The notes: generated from the letters alone by a model not told the origin. A stretch of 64,000 nt of DNA from Collimonas arenae (GCF_001584165.1 NZ_CP013233.1:3480620-3544619), one strand, 5' to 3'. Positions 1 to 9,040 are shown, counted from the first letter of the stretch. Numbers and translations: made by a program.

Positions 1-1
1 C

Positions 2-562
2 AGCGCCCGTATCCAGACCGAAGAATTCGAACGCGCATTCTGGTCCGGCGGCAACCTGACTACGCTGTATCAGGACGCCACATCGAATCGCCGCAAAGCG
101 GGTCAGACCGGTGCGCTGGAGCGCATCTTCGAAGCCGGCATGGATGAGTTCAACAAGGTCAAGGCATCGCTCGGCAACAAGGCCGGCAACGATTCCGTCG
201 CGCTGCTCGATGGCGCGCGGCGCGCCATGCGTGCTGCTTACCAGCGTGAAATGGATCGCCTGGAATCGCATCTGGCGTTTCTCGCCTCGGTCGGTTCGGT
301 CTCCCCTTACGTCGGCCTGTTCGGTACTGTATGGGGCATCATGAACGCGTTCCGCGGCCTGGCTAACGTTCAGCAAGCGACGCTGGCGGCGGTAGCGCCC
401 GGCATCGCCGAAGCCCTGATCGCTACGGCGATCGGCCTGTTTGCCGCAATTCCAGCGGTGGTTGCCTACAACCGCTTCTCACATGATGTCGATCGCCTCG
501 CCATCCGCTTCGAAAGCTTCATCGAAGAATTCTCCAACATCTTGCAACGTCAGGCGCGCTAA
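2..562 (+). CDS. tolQ: TolQ, Tol-Pal system proton channel subunit (5' truncated)
   Basis: The gene enters from outside the window; 186 C-terminal residues are visible in the frame starting at base 2. It belongs to the MotA/TolQ/ExbB proton-channel family. Two membrane segments can be seen, one around YVGLFGTVWGIMNAF and one around EALIATAIGLFAAIPAVVAY, the usual second and third helices. TolQ with TolR uses the proton motive force to energise TolA in the inner membrane, supporting outer-membrane constriction and integrity. Its stop codon shares one base with the tolR ATG (taATG), so the two are translationally coupled at the head of a six-gene operon. Confidence 0.96.
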   Translation, partial: SARIQTEEFERAFWSGGNLTTLYQDATSNRRKAGQTGALERIFEAGMDEFNKVKASLGNKAGNDSVALLDGARRAMRAAYQREMDRLESHLAFLASVGSVSPYVGLFGTVWGIMNAFRGLANVQQATLAAVAPGIAEALIATAIGLFAAIPAVVAYNRFSHDVDRLAIRFESFIEEFSNILQRQAR

Positions 563-993
563 TGTCCGGCTCTTCCATGCGCGGGGGCCGTCCCCGCAAA
601 TTCAAGGCGGAAATCAATGTCGTGCCGTATATCGACGTGATGATGGTGCTGCTGGTGATTTTCATGGTGTCGGCGCCGTTGACCAACCCGAGCGTCATCA
701 ATTTACCGAATGCGGCGAAATCGGCGACCCCGCCGACTGAATACATCGAGATCACCTTGAAGCCGGATCAGCAAACCAGCGTGCGCATCAACGGCCAGAA
801 GAGCGGCACCAGCGTGGCCGAAACCGTGCCGCGTAACGGCCTGAAGCGCAAGCTGCAAGCCCTGCACGCCGACAAGCCCGACATGCCGGTGATGATTTCC
901 GCCGATAAGGACATCAAGTACGACGAAGTGATCCAGGTCATTTCGGAAGCCAAGATGCTTGGCATCAACCGCGTCGGACTGGCGACAAAGTGA
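562..993 (+). CDS. tolR: TolR, Tol-Pal system inner-membrane protein
   Basis: This 143-residue ExbD/TolR family protein has a short basic cytoplasmic tail (residues 1-17), one membrane helix (about 22-40) and a periplasmic domain. The helix carries an aspartate at about residue 25 (YIDVMMVLL), at the position of the proton-path Asp of the family. It forms the proton-driven motor with TolQ. The start overlaps the tolQ stop by one base. tolA follows after 10 bases. Confidence 0.96.
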   Translation: MSGSSMRGGRPRKFKAEINVVPYIDVMMVLLVIFMVSAPLTNPSVINLPNAAKSATPPTEYIEITLKPDQQTSVRINGQKSGTSVAETVPRNGLKRKLQALHADKPDMPVMISADKDIKYDEVIQVISEAKMLGINRVGLATK

Positions 994-1003
994 CGATCAG
1001 GTT

Positions 1004-1942
1004 ATGACAGGCAACTCCCCGTATTCCGTACCAAAAGAACCCGGCAGCATACGCGCCATCATACTGGCCGCTGCGGTGCATGCCGCCTTGTTTGCATTCC
1101 TGTGGTTCGGCATTCACTGGCAGAGCCAGCAACCGATCGCCGTCGAAGCTGAAGTCTGGAGTCCGGACATCAAGGAAGCTGCACCACAGGCGCCGGAACC
1201 AACCCCGGTGCCGCAGCCTACGCCCGAACCCAAGCCTGAACCGGTCGTGCAGGAAACCGCGCCGCCGAAAGTGGTGACGCCACCTTTGCCCGATCCGGAA
1301 ATTGCGCTGGAGAAGGAAAAAAAGCGCAAAGAGCAGGAGCGTAAGGAACAAGCACGCCAGGAAGAGCTTGAAAAACAACAGAAATTGCAAAAACAGCAAG
1401 CCGAACAAGAGCAAAAGGACAAGCTGAAAGCTGAAGCCGAGCAAAAAGCTGCCAAGGAGAAGGCTGCCGCTCAGGAAAAACAGAAACAGGAAGCCGCCAA
1501 GAAGCTTGAAGCCGATGCCGCCAAGAAGAAACAGGCTGCCGCCGACGCTGCTGCCGAGAACAAGCGCCACAATGACGAATTGAAACGCATGATGGGTCAG
1601 GCAGTCGGCAGCGGTGCAGCCAACAGCACCGGGACTGCTGCCCAATCGCAAGGGCCGCGCGGCGATCCTGGCTATGGGCAAAAGGTGGGCGCCAAGATCA
1701 AATCGAACATTAACTTTAATGTTCCCGATGGCCTGCCAGGAAACCCGGCAGTGGAATTTGATGTCCAACTGCTCCCGGACGGTTCGGTAGCAAGCGTGCG
1801 TCTCAGAAAATCCTCCGGCGTTCCCGGCTTTGACGAGGCGGTGAAGCGAGCGATCGAGAGATCGGCTCCTTATCCAAAAGATAGCAAATTGGGTGTAGTA
1901 CCACCTAGTTTCATCGGAATCCATAAACCGAAAGATCAGTAA
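1004..1942 (+). CDS. tolA: TolA, cell envelope integrity protein
   Basis: The 312-residue protein has classic TolA architecture: an N-terminal membrane anchor (about 17-37), a proline-rich stretch (about 60-100), a long Lys/Glu/Ala/Gln-rich helical domain (about 105-210) and a C-terminal TonB/TolA-like domain (about 230-312) that contacts TolB and Pal. I chose the ATG at 1004 because the in-frame upstream start lies inside tolR and would add 15 uncharacteristic residues. It lies between tolR and tolB and links the TolQR motor to the outer membrane. Confidence 0.94.
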   Translation: MTGNSPYSVPKEPGSIRAIILAAAVHAALFAFLWFGIHWQSQQPIAVEAEVWSPDIKEAAPQAPEPTPVPQPTPEPKPEPVVQETAPPKVVTPPLPDPEIALEKEKKRKEQERKEQARQEELEKQQKLQKQQAEQEQKDKLKAEAEQKAAKEKAAAQEKQKQEAAKKLEADAAKKKQAAADAAAENKRHNDELKRMMGQAVGSGAANSTGTAAQSQGPRGDPGYGQKVGAKIKSNINFNVPDGLPGNPAVEFDVQLLPDGSVASVRLRKSSGVPGFDEAVKRAIERSAPYPKDSKLGVVPPSFIGIHKPKDQ

Positions 1943-1945
1943 GCC

Positions 1946-3229
1946 ATGAAAAACAAATTGCTTCACCTACTCGCGGTCATAGGACTGACGGTTACCACAT
2001 TCGTAGCATCCTCCCCTGCCAATGCGCAGTTGCGGATTGAGACCTCCGGCGTCGGCGCTACGCAAATCCCGATCGCCATTGCCGGATTCAGTAACGAAAA
2101 CCTGGCGCCGCAACAGATTACAGACATCATCAAGACTGATCTTTCGCGCAGCGGCATGTTCAAGATTATTGATACCGGCGATGTCATCTCCGAAGCCGCC
2201 CAAGTCAATCTGGGCGACTGGAAGGCGCGTGGCGCGGACGCCTTGGTGATCGGCAGCGTGCAACGTCTGGCTGACGGCCGCTTCGACGTGCGCTATCGCC
2301 TGCTGGATACGGTCAAGTCGGCACAACTGTCGGCCCTGGCCATGGCGGCGGCACCGCAATACACCCGCGTCACCGCTCACAAGATCGCCGACGATATCTA
2401 TGAAAAACTGGTCGGCGGACGCGGCGCGTTTGCCACCCGCATTGCCTACATCATCAAGTCCGGCAAGGAATACCGCCTGGAAGTAGCCGATTCCGACGGC
2501 GAAGGTACGCAAGTGGCCTTGCGCTCCAACGAACCAATCATCTCGCCGGCCTGGTCACCGGACGGCACCAAAGTTGCCTACGTGTCGTTTGAAGCCAAGA
2601 AACCAGTGGTGTATGTGCAGAACCTGATCACCAAGCAGCGCATCGTGGTAGCCAACTACAAGGGCAGCAATTCGGCGCCTTCGTGGTCGCCAGACGGCAC
2701 CAAGCTGGCGATCGCGCTGGCCCGTGACGGCCTGACTCAAGTCTATATGGTCAATGCCGATGGCGGTGGCCTGCGACGCCTGACCAATACCAATGGCATC
2801 GACACCGAGCCGCAATTCTCGGCTGACGGCCAGTCCATCTACTTCACCAGCGACCGCAGCGGCGGCCCGCAAATCTACAAGATGAGCGCCAACGGCGGCG
2901 AAGCCCAGCGCGTGACATTCGGCGGCAGCTACAACATCAGCCCGCGGATTTCCCCAGACGGCAAGACATTGGCGTATATTTCGCAGCGCGGCGGCCGTTT
3001 CCAACTCTATGCACTGGACCTGAGCAACGGCCAGGAACAGCGTTTGTCGGATACCGTCAAGGATGAATCGCCGAGTTTTTCGCCGAACGGCAAATACATT
3101 ATGTACGCGACAGAATCAGGTCGCAGGGGCTCGCTGGCAGTCGTCTCAGTTGACGGCCGCGTAAAACAGCGTTTAACTATGCAAGCAGGCGATATACGTG
3201 AGCCTACTTGGGGTCCTTTCATGAAATAA
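1946..3229 (+). CDS. tolB: TolB, periplasmic Tol-Pal beta-propeller protein
   Basis: The 427-residue protein begins with a Sec signal peptide ending near ASSPANA-Q. An N-terminal TolB domain is followed by a six-bladed propeller with recurrent blade motifs (SPDGTKVAYVS, SPDGTKLAIAL, SADGQSIYFTS, SPDGKTLAYIS, SPNGKYIMYAT). TolB binds Pal and TolA in the periplasm. It starts three bases after the tolA stop and is followed by pal after 50 bases. Length and organisation are normal for the family. Confidence 0.97.
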   Translation: MKNKLLHLLAVIGLTVTTFVASSPANAQLRIETSGVGATQIPIAIAGFSNENLAPQQITDIIKTDLSRSGMFKIIDTGDVISEAAQVNLGDWKARGADALVIGSVQRLADGRFDVRYRLLDTVKSAQLSALAMAAAPQYTRVTAHKIADDIYEKLVGGRGAFATRIAYIIKSGKEYRLEVADSDGEGTQVALRSNEPIISPAWSPDGTKVAYVSFEAKKPVVYVQNLITKQRIVVANYKGSNSAPSWSPDGTKLAIALARDGLTQVYMVNADGGGLRRLTNTNGIDTEPQFSADGQSIYFTSDRSGGPQIYKMSANGGEAQRVTFGGSYNISPRISPDGKTLAYISQRGGRFQLYALDLSNGQEQRLSDTVKDESPSFSPNGKYIMYATESGRRGSLAVVSVDGRVKQRLTMQAGDIREPTWGPFMK

Positions 3230-3279
3230 TCACGCAGTAATTTTGAATCGACGTTCGTTTCCCACTTTGGAGAATAAAA

Positions 3280-3798
3280 ATGCTAAATATCAAAAACTTC
3301 GCCCTTATCCTTGCTAGCGCCATTTTGCTGGCCGCCTGCTCATCCCCAGTCAAACTGGATGACAAGGCACCAGTCGTAGAAAGCGGCGCCAACACCGGTG
3401 CTGATGCACGCTCAGTCAACACAGTTGACGCCGGCTCCAGCGATCCGCTGAACCAGCCAGGCGGCATCCTCTCCAAACGCAGCATTTACTTTGACTTTGA
3501 CAGCTACATCGTCAAGGATGAATTCAAATCCGTGGTCGAAGCACACGCTCAGTACCTGAACAGCCACAAGAACCGCAAGATCATCATCCAAGGTAATACC
3601 GATGACCGCGGTGGCCGTGAATACAACCTGGCACTGGGACAAAAACGTGCAGAAGCCGTACGCAAAGCACTGGTATTGCTGGGCGTTTCCGATACCCAGG
3701 TAGAAGCAGTTTCGCTGGGCAAAGAAAAGCCTAAGGCGCTCGGCAATGACGAAGCTTCCTACGCTGAAAACCGCCGTTCCGATATCGTTTATCAATAA
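3280..3798 (+). CDS. pal: Pal, peptidoglycan-associated lipoprotein
   Basis: This 172-residue lipoprotein has a clear lipobox (LLAAC, Cys at residue 20) after a hydrophobic signal. It ends in an OmpA-like peptidoglycan-binding domain (about residues 65-172) with the motifs YFDFDSY and GNTDDRGGREYNLALGQKR. It anchors the outer membrane to peptidoglycan and partners TolB and TolA. A Shine-Dalgarno (GGAG) lies about 10 bases before the ATG. cpoB begins two bases after its stop. Confidence 0.97.
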   Translation: MLNIKNFALILASAILLAACSSPVKLDDKAPVVESGANTGADARSVNTVDAGSSDPLNQPGGILSKRSIYFDFDSYIVKDEFKSVVEAHAQYLNSHKNRKIIIQGNTDDRGGREYNLALGQKRAEAVRKALVLLGVSDTQVEAVSLGKEKPKALGNDEASYAENRRSDIVYQ

Positions 3799-3800
3799 CA

Positions 3801-4550
3801 ATGATGCAGACGTTCTTCAAAGCCACAATGACTGCGGCCTTCCTGGCCGCAGTTTCCTTCGCCCCGGCGGCTCACGCCGGGTTGTTTGACGACGATGAAG
3901 CACGTCGTGCGATATTGGATATCCGCAGCAAGATCGATGCGGTCAATGCGCGGGTGGACACCAAGGCGGACAAGACCAGTTCATTGACCTTGTCCGACCA
4001 GAACGAGCACCTGAACCAGGAAATCGCCAAGCTGCGCGGACAGATCGAAGTGCTGACCAACGAGCTGGCCAATACTCAGCAGCGCCAGAAGGATTTCTAT
4101 GTTGACCTGGATACCCGCCTGCGCAAGCTGGAGCCGCAAAAGATCAGCGTCGACGGTCAGGAAGTCAGCGTTGGCGCGAATGATCAGAAAGCCTACGATG
4201 CAGCGCTGGCGACATTCAAATCCGGCGACTACAAAACTGCAGCATCGGCATTTTCTAGTTTCATACGTTCCAGTCCCGACTCGGGCCTGGTGCCATCGGC
4301 ACAATATTGGCTCGGTAACGCGTATTACGCTCAGCGCGACTACAAGAATGCAATTGCGGCCCAACAGGTTGTCGTCAGCAAATATGCCGACAACCCGAAG
4401 GCCGCCGATGCACTCCTGAATATCTCCAGCAGCTATACCGAACTGAAGAACAAACCGGCATCCAAGAAGGCATTGGAACAATTGCTCGCGCAATATCCCA
4501 ACACGCCTGCGGCGCAAACCGCAAAGGAGCGCTTGAGCTCGCTCAAGTAG
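3801..4550 (+). CDS. cpoB: CpoB (YbgF), Tol-associated periplasmic TPR protein
   Basis: The 249-residue protein has a signal peptide (cleavage near APAAHA-G), an N-terminal coiled coil (about residues 30-105) that trimerises the protein in the family, and C-terminal TPR repeats (about 130-249, for example YWLGNAYYAQRDYKNAIAAQQ). CpoB coordinates peptidoglycan synthesis with Tol-driven outer-membrane constriction. It is the last gene of the tol-pal operon. The second codon is also ATG (3804), so the start is uncertain by one codon. Confidence 0.93.
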   Translation: MMQTFFKATMTAAFLAAVSFAPAAHAGLFDDDEARRAILDIRSKIDAVNARVDTKADKTSSLTLSDQNEHLNQEIAKLRGQIEVLTNELANTQQRQKDFYVDLDTRLRKLEPQKISVDGQEVSVGANDQKAYDAALATFKSGDYKTAASAFSSFIRSSPDSGLVPSAQYWLGNAYYAQRDYKNAIAAQQVVVSKYADNPKAADALLNISSSYTELKNKPASKKALEQLLAQYPNTPAAQTAKERLSSLK

Positions 4551-4583
4551 CTGCCAAATAAAATTTGGCTGTTTTAGAAAATA

Positions 4584-4619
4584 AAAGTGCATATGGGTTT
4601 GACACCTCATATGCACTTT
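4584..4619. terminator. 12-bp inverted repeat after cpoB, overlapping the tRNA promoter
   Basis: The arms at 4584-4595 and 4608-4619 are perfectly complementary with a 12-base loop. On the minus strand the hairpin is followed by a T-rich run, as in an intrinsic terminator. On the plus strand the tail (TTTGTCT) is weaker. The -35 box of the tRNA-Lys promoter (4599-4604) lies in the loop. Confidence 0.6.
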
Positions 4620-4628
4620 GTCTATAAT
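4599..4628 (+). promoter_or_regulatory. sigma-70 promoter of tRNA-Lys
   Basis: A perfect -35 TTGACA (4599-4604) and a perfect -10 TATAAT (4623-4628) are separated by 18 bases. Initiation would fall just before the tRNA at 4640. This matches a strong stable-RNA promoter. Confidence 0.85.
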
Positions 4629-4639
4629 AGCGGTCTTTC

Positions 4640-4715
4640 GGGTCGTTAGCTCAGCTGGTAGAGCAGCGGACTTTTAATCCGTTGGTCGCAGGTTCGAATC
4701 CCGCACGGCCTACCA
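4640..4715 (+). tRNA. tRNA-Lys (anticodon UUU)
   Basis: The 76-base sequence folds as a cloverleaf. The acceptor stem GGGTCGT pairs with ACGGCCT (one G-U pair), followed by a D-arm (GCTCAGCTGGTAGAGC), an anticodon arm CGGA-CTTTTAA-TCCG with anticodon TTT, a T-arm containing GGTTCGAATCC, and an encoded 3' CCA. It has its own promoter upstream and a terminator downstream. Confidence 0.97.
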
Positions 4716-4743
4716 CGAATAAAAGCAGTAGAAACAAGCGCCT

Positions 4744-4776
4744 AGCCCAACTCAATCGAGTTGGGCTTTTTGCTTT
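4744..4776 (+). terminator. Intrinsic terminator of tRNA-Lys
   Basis: A perfect 10-bp stem (AGCCCAACTC / GAGTTGGGCT) with a four-base loop is followed by TTTTGCTTTT, 28 bases after the tRNA end. Confidence 0.9.
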
Positions 4777-4926
4777 TCTGGCCTAGCTGCACAATACCTT
4801 TTTCCCATGGGGCGCTCATGCATTTGCCAATGCTGGCACGCAAACCCCTCACGCTTCAGCGTCGGAAGCCATTCCACTCAATGATGCGGATGATTCCACA
4901 TACGAAGATCACCTCGCGTCGCCCAC

Positions 4927-5772
4927 TTATTTCAGATACTGGAAACTCACCTGTTTCCATGCCTGCGGATCATTGCAGTATCCGGCACTTCCGTCGACAA
5001 CAGCCGTCAACCCGGTCACGCTCGCCTTTTCATTCGGCACGCACAGCATATCGAACGACCACAGCCCGGCGAAATCATTCTGCTGGTTGCCCTTGAAATT
5101 CTGCTCGTTGAACAGTGGCGTAATGACATGCCAAAGGGAATAATCCAGATCGCGGAAATAGTCTGCCAAGACTGAAATAATATTGCCGGTATACGGATTC
5201 ACATATTCAACGTGACATACGGGCCGATGGCGCAAAATCGTTTCTCTCGCACCTTGCAGGACTTCCAGTTCGAATCCTTCAACATCGGCCTTGAGAAAGT
5301 CCACGCGCGGGAGTTCGAATGAATCTATCGCCCTGACAGCGATCCGTTCCATCTGGTGGTAGGAGATATGAAAAGATACCGCGCCAAAATTATTCGGCAG
5401 CGAAGGATCAATCACAGGGAACTGCGCTTCGCCATTTTCACGACCTACGGCCATATGGTGCGTAAGCACATTCGTCAGGCTATTCAGCGCAACATTCGCG
5501 CACAGCAATTGGAATGCATGCCTTTGCGGTTCAAATGCATGGACGCACCCGCTCGCGCCAGCTGCTCTTGCAAGTGCAACGGTATGAGAGCCGATGTTTG
5601 CGCCTGCCTCAATGACTACATCTCCCGGCCTGATAATCTGATTGAACAGAAAAACCTCAGCCTCTGACCATTCACCATAGGCACGTAGACTTTTCCCGAC
5701 AAATTCATCGTTGACATTGACCAGCATTGCACCGTGTCGGCAAGTCGTTAACTCATTTAGATTTGTTATCAT
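4927..5772 (-). CDS. FkbM family methyltransferase (copy 1)
   Basis: The 281-residue protein has the SAM-binding motif VIEAGANIGSHT at residues 53-64 and the FkbM-family segment FLKADVEGFELEVL at about 158-171. It has no signal peptide or membrane segment. Members O-methylate sugars or small metabolites; the substrate here cannot be read. It is clearly homologous to the divergent gene at 6145-7002: SAM motif position, the RPGD lead-in and the C-terminal SFDMLCVP segment are shared. The pair, next to a tRNA and a glycosyltransferase, looks like an accessory surface-glycan or secondary-metabolite cassette, which is inference. Confidence 0.85.
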   Translation of the reverse strand: MITNLNELTTCRHGAMLVNVNDEFVGKSLRAYGEWSEAEVFLFNQIIRPGDVVIEAGANIGSHTVALARAAGASGCVHAFEPQRHAFQLLCANVALNSLTNVLTHHMAVGRENGEAQFPVIDPSLPNNFGAVSFHISYHQMERIAVRAIDSFELPRVDFLKADVEGFELEVLQGARETILRHRPVCHVEYVNPYTGNIISVLADYFRDLDYSLWHVITPLFNEQNFKGNQQNDFAGLWSFDMLCVPNEKASVTGLTAVVDGSAGYCNDPQAWKQVSFQYLK

Positions 5773-6144
5773 TTTTTATATTATTTTCGTTTTTACGAAT
5801 CTTGAAGTTCCAAATCGGCAACATGCTGCAATATTAGCAAATCATGCAACGCTTGTGAAACACCGCTGCAAGCATGTCCGATGAAACAGCAATCAGGTTC
5901 CGATAATAACCGCCCAGCAATAGCGTCGACGTTGCCGATACGTGCCTATGTTCTACGGTTATACTCGTCCACCAGAGGGCGCGAAAACCCGTGGTGGACG
6001 ATGCAACGCTGAAGTTGCAGCGTACAACAAATTTTTCGCGGTCTCCGCAGTCGGAGATTCAAAATAACAACAACCATGCCTGGACCTGGCGTCAGACAAC
6101 TTCAGCGCCTGAACTCAGAGCCTCATGCCGCCGAAAGGATTTTC
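5773..6144. other. Divergent intergenic region between the FkbM genes
   Basis: This 372-base gap starts AT-rich next to copy 1 (runs of T/A at 5773-5800), which would suit its promoter. It contains the hairpin at 5966-6000 and a smaller inverted repeat (ACGCT/AGCGT) just after it. The start of copy 2 is preceded by GAAAGGA. I see no gene in it. Confidence 0.5.
5966..6000. repeat. Inverted repeat in the leader of FkbM copy 2
   Basis: CGTCCACCA (5966-5974) is the exact complement of TGGTGGACG (5992-6000). Inside the loop a GGG/CCC pair can extend the stem. It lies about 145 bases before the copy 2 start and has no T-tract, so it looks more like an operator or leader structure than a terminator. 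Confidence 0.5.
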
Positions 6145-7002
6145 ATGCCAACAGACATCTACACGCTCGTAGCTGCCCGTCACGGCCGGTTTTTCATCAA
6201 TCGCAACGACACTTACATTGGCCGTAGCCTGCAGCACTATGGCGAATGGTCCGAGCCTGAGATCGCGCTGTTCGAACAGATTGTGCGACCAGGCGATCAT
6301 GTCGTGGAGGCCGGTGCAAATATCGGCTCGCATACGGTGTGGCTTTCCAAGCGTGTCGGCGAACAGGGCATGGTTCAAGCCTATGAACCGGCCCGGCATA
6401 CTTTTCAATTACTTTGCGCCAATCTGGTCGCTAACGGATGCCTGAATGTGGCCGCTTTACAACAAGCAATCTCGGCCGAAGCCGGCATATTGGATTTTCC
6501 ATTGCTGGATCCTCGGCAAAGCTGGAATTTCGGTGGCGCTTCAATGAAGAAAGAGTGGACCCAACAGAAAGAACGGGTTGTTGCCACCACGCTGGACGCA
6601 CAATCGCTGGAACGACTCGATTTCATCAAAGCCGATGTAGAAGGATTCGAACTGGAATTGCTCGCAGGCGCCCACAGGACTATTGAACGCCAACGCCCGG
6701 TCGTCTATATAGAAATCAACACCGCTGAGATTCGCGACCAGGCCGTCGCCTTCTTCGAACCGCTCGGCTATACCTGCTGGTACTACGTGACGCCGATGTT
6801 CTCGCCCGACAACTGGCTCGGCAATGCCGACGATATCTTCAACGATTATTCCTTCGACATGCTGTGCGTACCGGCAGATCGTTTCGGGGTCACAGGCATG
6901 TCACGTGCCGGCGTCAACGATAACGTAATAAGTTATGCGCCGACACTGATCAAGTGGGCCACGCCTACCTGGGAGCAAGCGCGCGTGCTGCGCACCGCCT
7001 GA
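6145..7002 (+). CDS. FkbM family methyltransferase (copy 2)
   Basis: The 285-residue protein has a SAM motif VVEAGANIGSHT at residues 53-64, exactly where copy 1 has it, and FIKADVEGFELELL further on. The start at 6145 is chosen because GAAAGGA lies just upstream and the N-terminus then aligns with copy 1 (both begin with about ten residues before RHG); an ATG 69 bases upstream is possible. The copies are divergently transcribed and by eye about half identical over the first 75 residues, so probably an old duplication. Substrate unknown. Confidence 0.86.
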   Translation: MPTDIYTLVAARHGRFFINRNDTYIGRSLQHYGEWSEPEIALFEQIVRPGDHVVEAGANIGSHTVWLSKRVGEQGMVQAYEPARHTFQLLCANLVANGCLNVAALQQAISAEAGILDFPLLDPRQSWNFGGASMKKEWTQQKERVVATTLDAQSLERLDFIKADVEGFELELLAGAHRTIERQRPVVYIEINTAEIRDQAVAFFEPLGYTCWYYVTPMFSPDNWLGNADDIFNDYSFDMLCVPADRFGVTGMSRAGVNDNVISYAPTLIKWATPTWEQARVLRTA

Positions 7003-7011
7003 GAATACGTT

Positions 7012-7835
7012 CTAGGCCCGCTGCTCAGGTACGAAAAAGGTCGACAGTTCACGCGCCAGCGCCTCAACTTCTTCCTGCGGCATCGTCTTGATGTCTCGCA
7101 CTGACTGGCCGCTTTCGGTCGCATTGAATGCATCGGCCAATTTGTTGCGCGAATTCGAATCATGGTGCAAATGAATCAGCGGCACGCCGAACGAGTGCCA
7201 GCGCACACCCAGACGCGTCGCACGCCGCAGCAATTCGTCGTCCTCGCCACCCACCCTTCCAGTCGTGCGTTATAGCCACCCACTCGAATGTATTCCTGGC
7301 GCTTGAATAGCACCACACCACCGTTGGCGGTAGCGTATATCTCGTTGGCATCGGCTGGTAATTCCGGCGCTGTGACCGACGCAAAGATGGCCCGATCCGG
7401 GGTTTCCATGAACGCTTGCTTCAACGCTCCTGTCACGTTGATGACATTCCAGTAGGGGCACAACGCATCACTGGCATTCCCGTCAAGCAGTGCATCGACA
7501 CATCCGCGCAAGGTGTCGGGCTGGGCAATCGAATCCGCATCATGAAAACAGATCACGGGACTGCGAGCCAATCGAACACCGGTGTTATAGAGCATCGATT
7601 TGGGAAAAGGCCCGTTGTGATGGATGAATACGTGCCGGATTTTCGGATCGCGCAAGCGATGCCAATCGAAGCTCGGCGCATCCGCCGCCTCCATCAACCA
7701 CAGCCGGTAGTCGGTATAAGTGCGTGCAAGATGCGCCAGCACAGCATACAGATTCTCGCGCCGCTCTTCGGTTGCTTCCCGATACGACACGATGATATCG
7801 ATATCCCTTAATGAAATTGAGCTTGTTTCAGACAT
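7012..7835 (-). CDS. Glycosyltransferase family 2-like protein (frameshifted)
   Basis: The gene reads from 7835 (MSETSSISLRDIDIIVSYR) through a DxD-type metal/nucleotide site (VICFHDADS) to LEGW. It then leaves frame near 7250; the next frame gives GGEDDELLRRATRLG down to 7012. Together they form the EGW-GGEDDEL motif of the galactosyltransferase C-terminal (Glyco_transf_7C) region, giving about 274 residues. One base restored at the GGG run 7250-7252 (minus strand) repairs it. It is convergent with FkbM copy 2 and likely transfers a sugar to a glycan; acceptor unknown. Confidence 0.75.
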
Positions 7836-7960
7836 GATCGATGTTGCGCCTAATGGAATAATGAGAAATGCCCGAAACAGGACTTATACAAAAAGCATCC
7901 TGTATTTTATATGATGACGTGGAGGTGATGAATCATGTTTTCATCCCAAGCACCGCAACG

Positions 7961-8539
7961 TCACCATTTACAGCCAGAGTCGGTGATTGCATCTTTGAGC
8001 AACAATGGAATTGCCAGAAGGCCGAGCTGGGCGTGCTCGGTTCGGCAGTCGCTTCGCCTGGCGCTGGCTACCTTGTCGGAGATTTTTTCACTTTCCGTTA
8101 ATTGCCGATCGGAGCCAGGCAATTGTCTAGGCGCCGTCTCGTGCGCTATCGCGCGTGCTGAGCTCTTCAGCGCATCTAGATTCAATGTGCCTACGGGCGT
8201 CTGCTCCCTACCGCCCTGCTCAATGCCGTTCGACGACTGGCTTCCGGGCGACGCATGACTGATTTCCGGTATCGCACTCTCGTTGCTTTCCCGATTTTCC
8301 TTGCTGCCTCGGTCTCTACGATATGTGTACGCAACGGCGTCGCGCTTGTTTGCTGGCGATTTCTGCGATGTCGCTCGCTGCCGATCGGCCGTCGGCGGCG
8401 CTTGGATCAACATGAGTAATTGTCCTGGCAGCTGCTGTTCAAGGTCGGTTGAAACGGGTCGATCAATGTGGCTCAGAATGCCTGCGATCAAAAGGAAATG
8501 TATCGACGCAACCGCCAACCATGTTGCGTACCTGGGCAT
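7961..8539 (-). CDS. Hypothetical protein with TonB-like N-terminal anchor
   Basis: I do not recognise a characterised family. The 192-residue product has an N-terminal membrane helix (ATWLAVASIHFLLIAGIL, about residues 5-22) followed by QLLMLIQAPP, a layout like TonB-type anchors. A long polar, Ser/Arg/Gln-rich, probably disordered middle follows, then a compact C-terminus (DCRTEHAQLGLLAIPLLLKD ... GCKW) with two cysteines. No TonB C-terminal domain is visible. The ATG at 8539 is preferred to an upstream TTG at 8566; no strong ribosome site was seen. It stands alone. Confidence 0.6.
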   Translation of the reverse strand: MPRYATWLAVASIHFLLIAGILSHIDRPVSTDLEQQLPGQLLMLIQAPPTADRQRATSQKSPANKRDAVAYTYRRDRGSKENRESNESAIPEISHASPGSQSSNGIEQGGREQTPVGTLNLDALKSSARAIAHETAPRQLPGSDRQLTESEKISDKVASARRSDCRTEHAQLGLLAIPLLLKDAITDSGCKW

Positions 8540-8566
8540 CGAAAAATTGGAAGCTGAGTAGCGCAA

Positions 8567-9040
8567 TCGTTTTTTGCCTTCAATAGATGAAAGTGGACCG
8601 CCTGCTGCGCCATCATCGTCATGGCCTGGAGGCTTTTATCCTCAATGCGGTTCAAGCGTCCTGATTTTACCCGGGAATGGGCTAGCCGCACCTATCCGCC
8701 AAACCTTTCCATCCGGAGTAGTGTCGACACCACTCGACGCAGGGAACGAAGGCTTTGAAAGTGGCGCATTCCAAGCCATCTACAGTTTTTCGAATTTTAT
8801 CTCGCACCTCCTTAAAAATATCAAAAAAAATCTTCAAAAAACTCTTTAAAACTCCCAAAAACCAACACAGAAGCCATTTAGCAGATCATCGATAAATTCG
8901 AACATACAAGGGTATTTTTTCCGTTTTTCTTTTACTTTGGCAGAGTGCATACTGCATCCAGTTGATTCAACACGGCATCCATCGCGGCCTTTCCTCCAGT
9001 GGAAAAATGGCGGTGCCTGCAGTAACTGACGGAGAAAATC
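8567..9040. other. Intergenic region upstream of pirin
   Basis: This is 474 bases without a convincing gene. The part at 8800-8870 is strongly A/T-rich with long A runs and would suit a promoter or bent DNA. GGAGAA just before 9041 is the pirin ribosome site. Short open frames here lack ribosome sites and family resemblance. Confidence 0.5.

Noticed and set aside
4640..8600. Genomic island integrated at tRNA-Lys
   Set aside because: No integrase and no second copy of the tRNA 3' end was found, so only an accessory patch is claimed.
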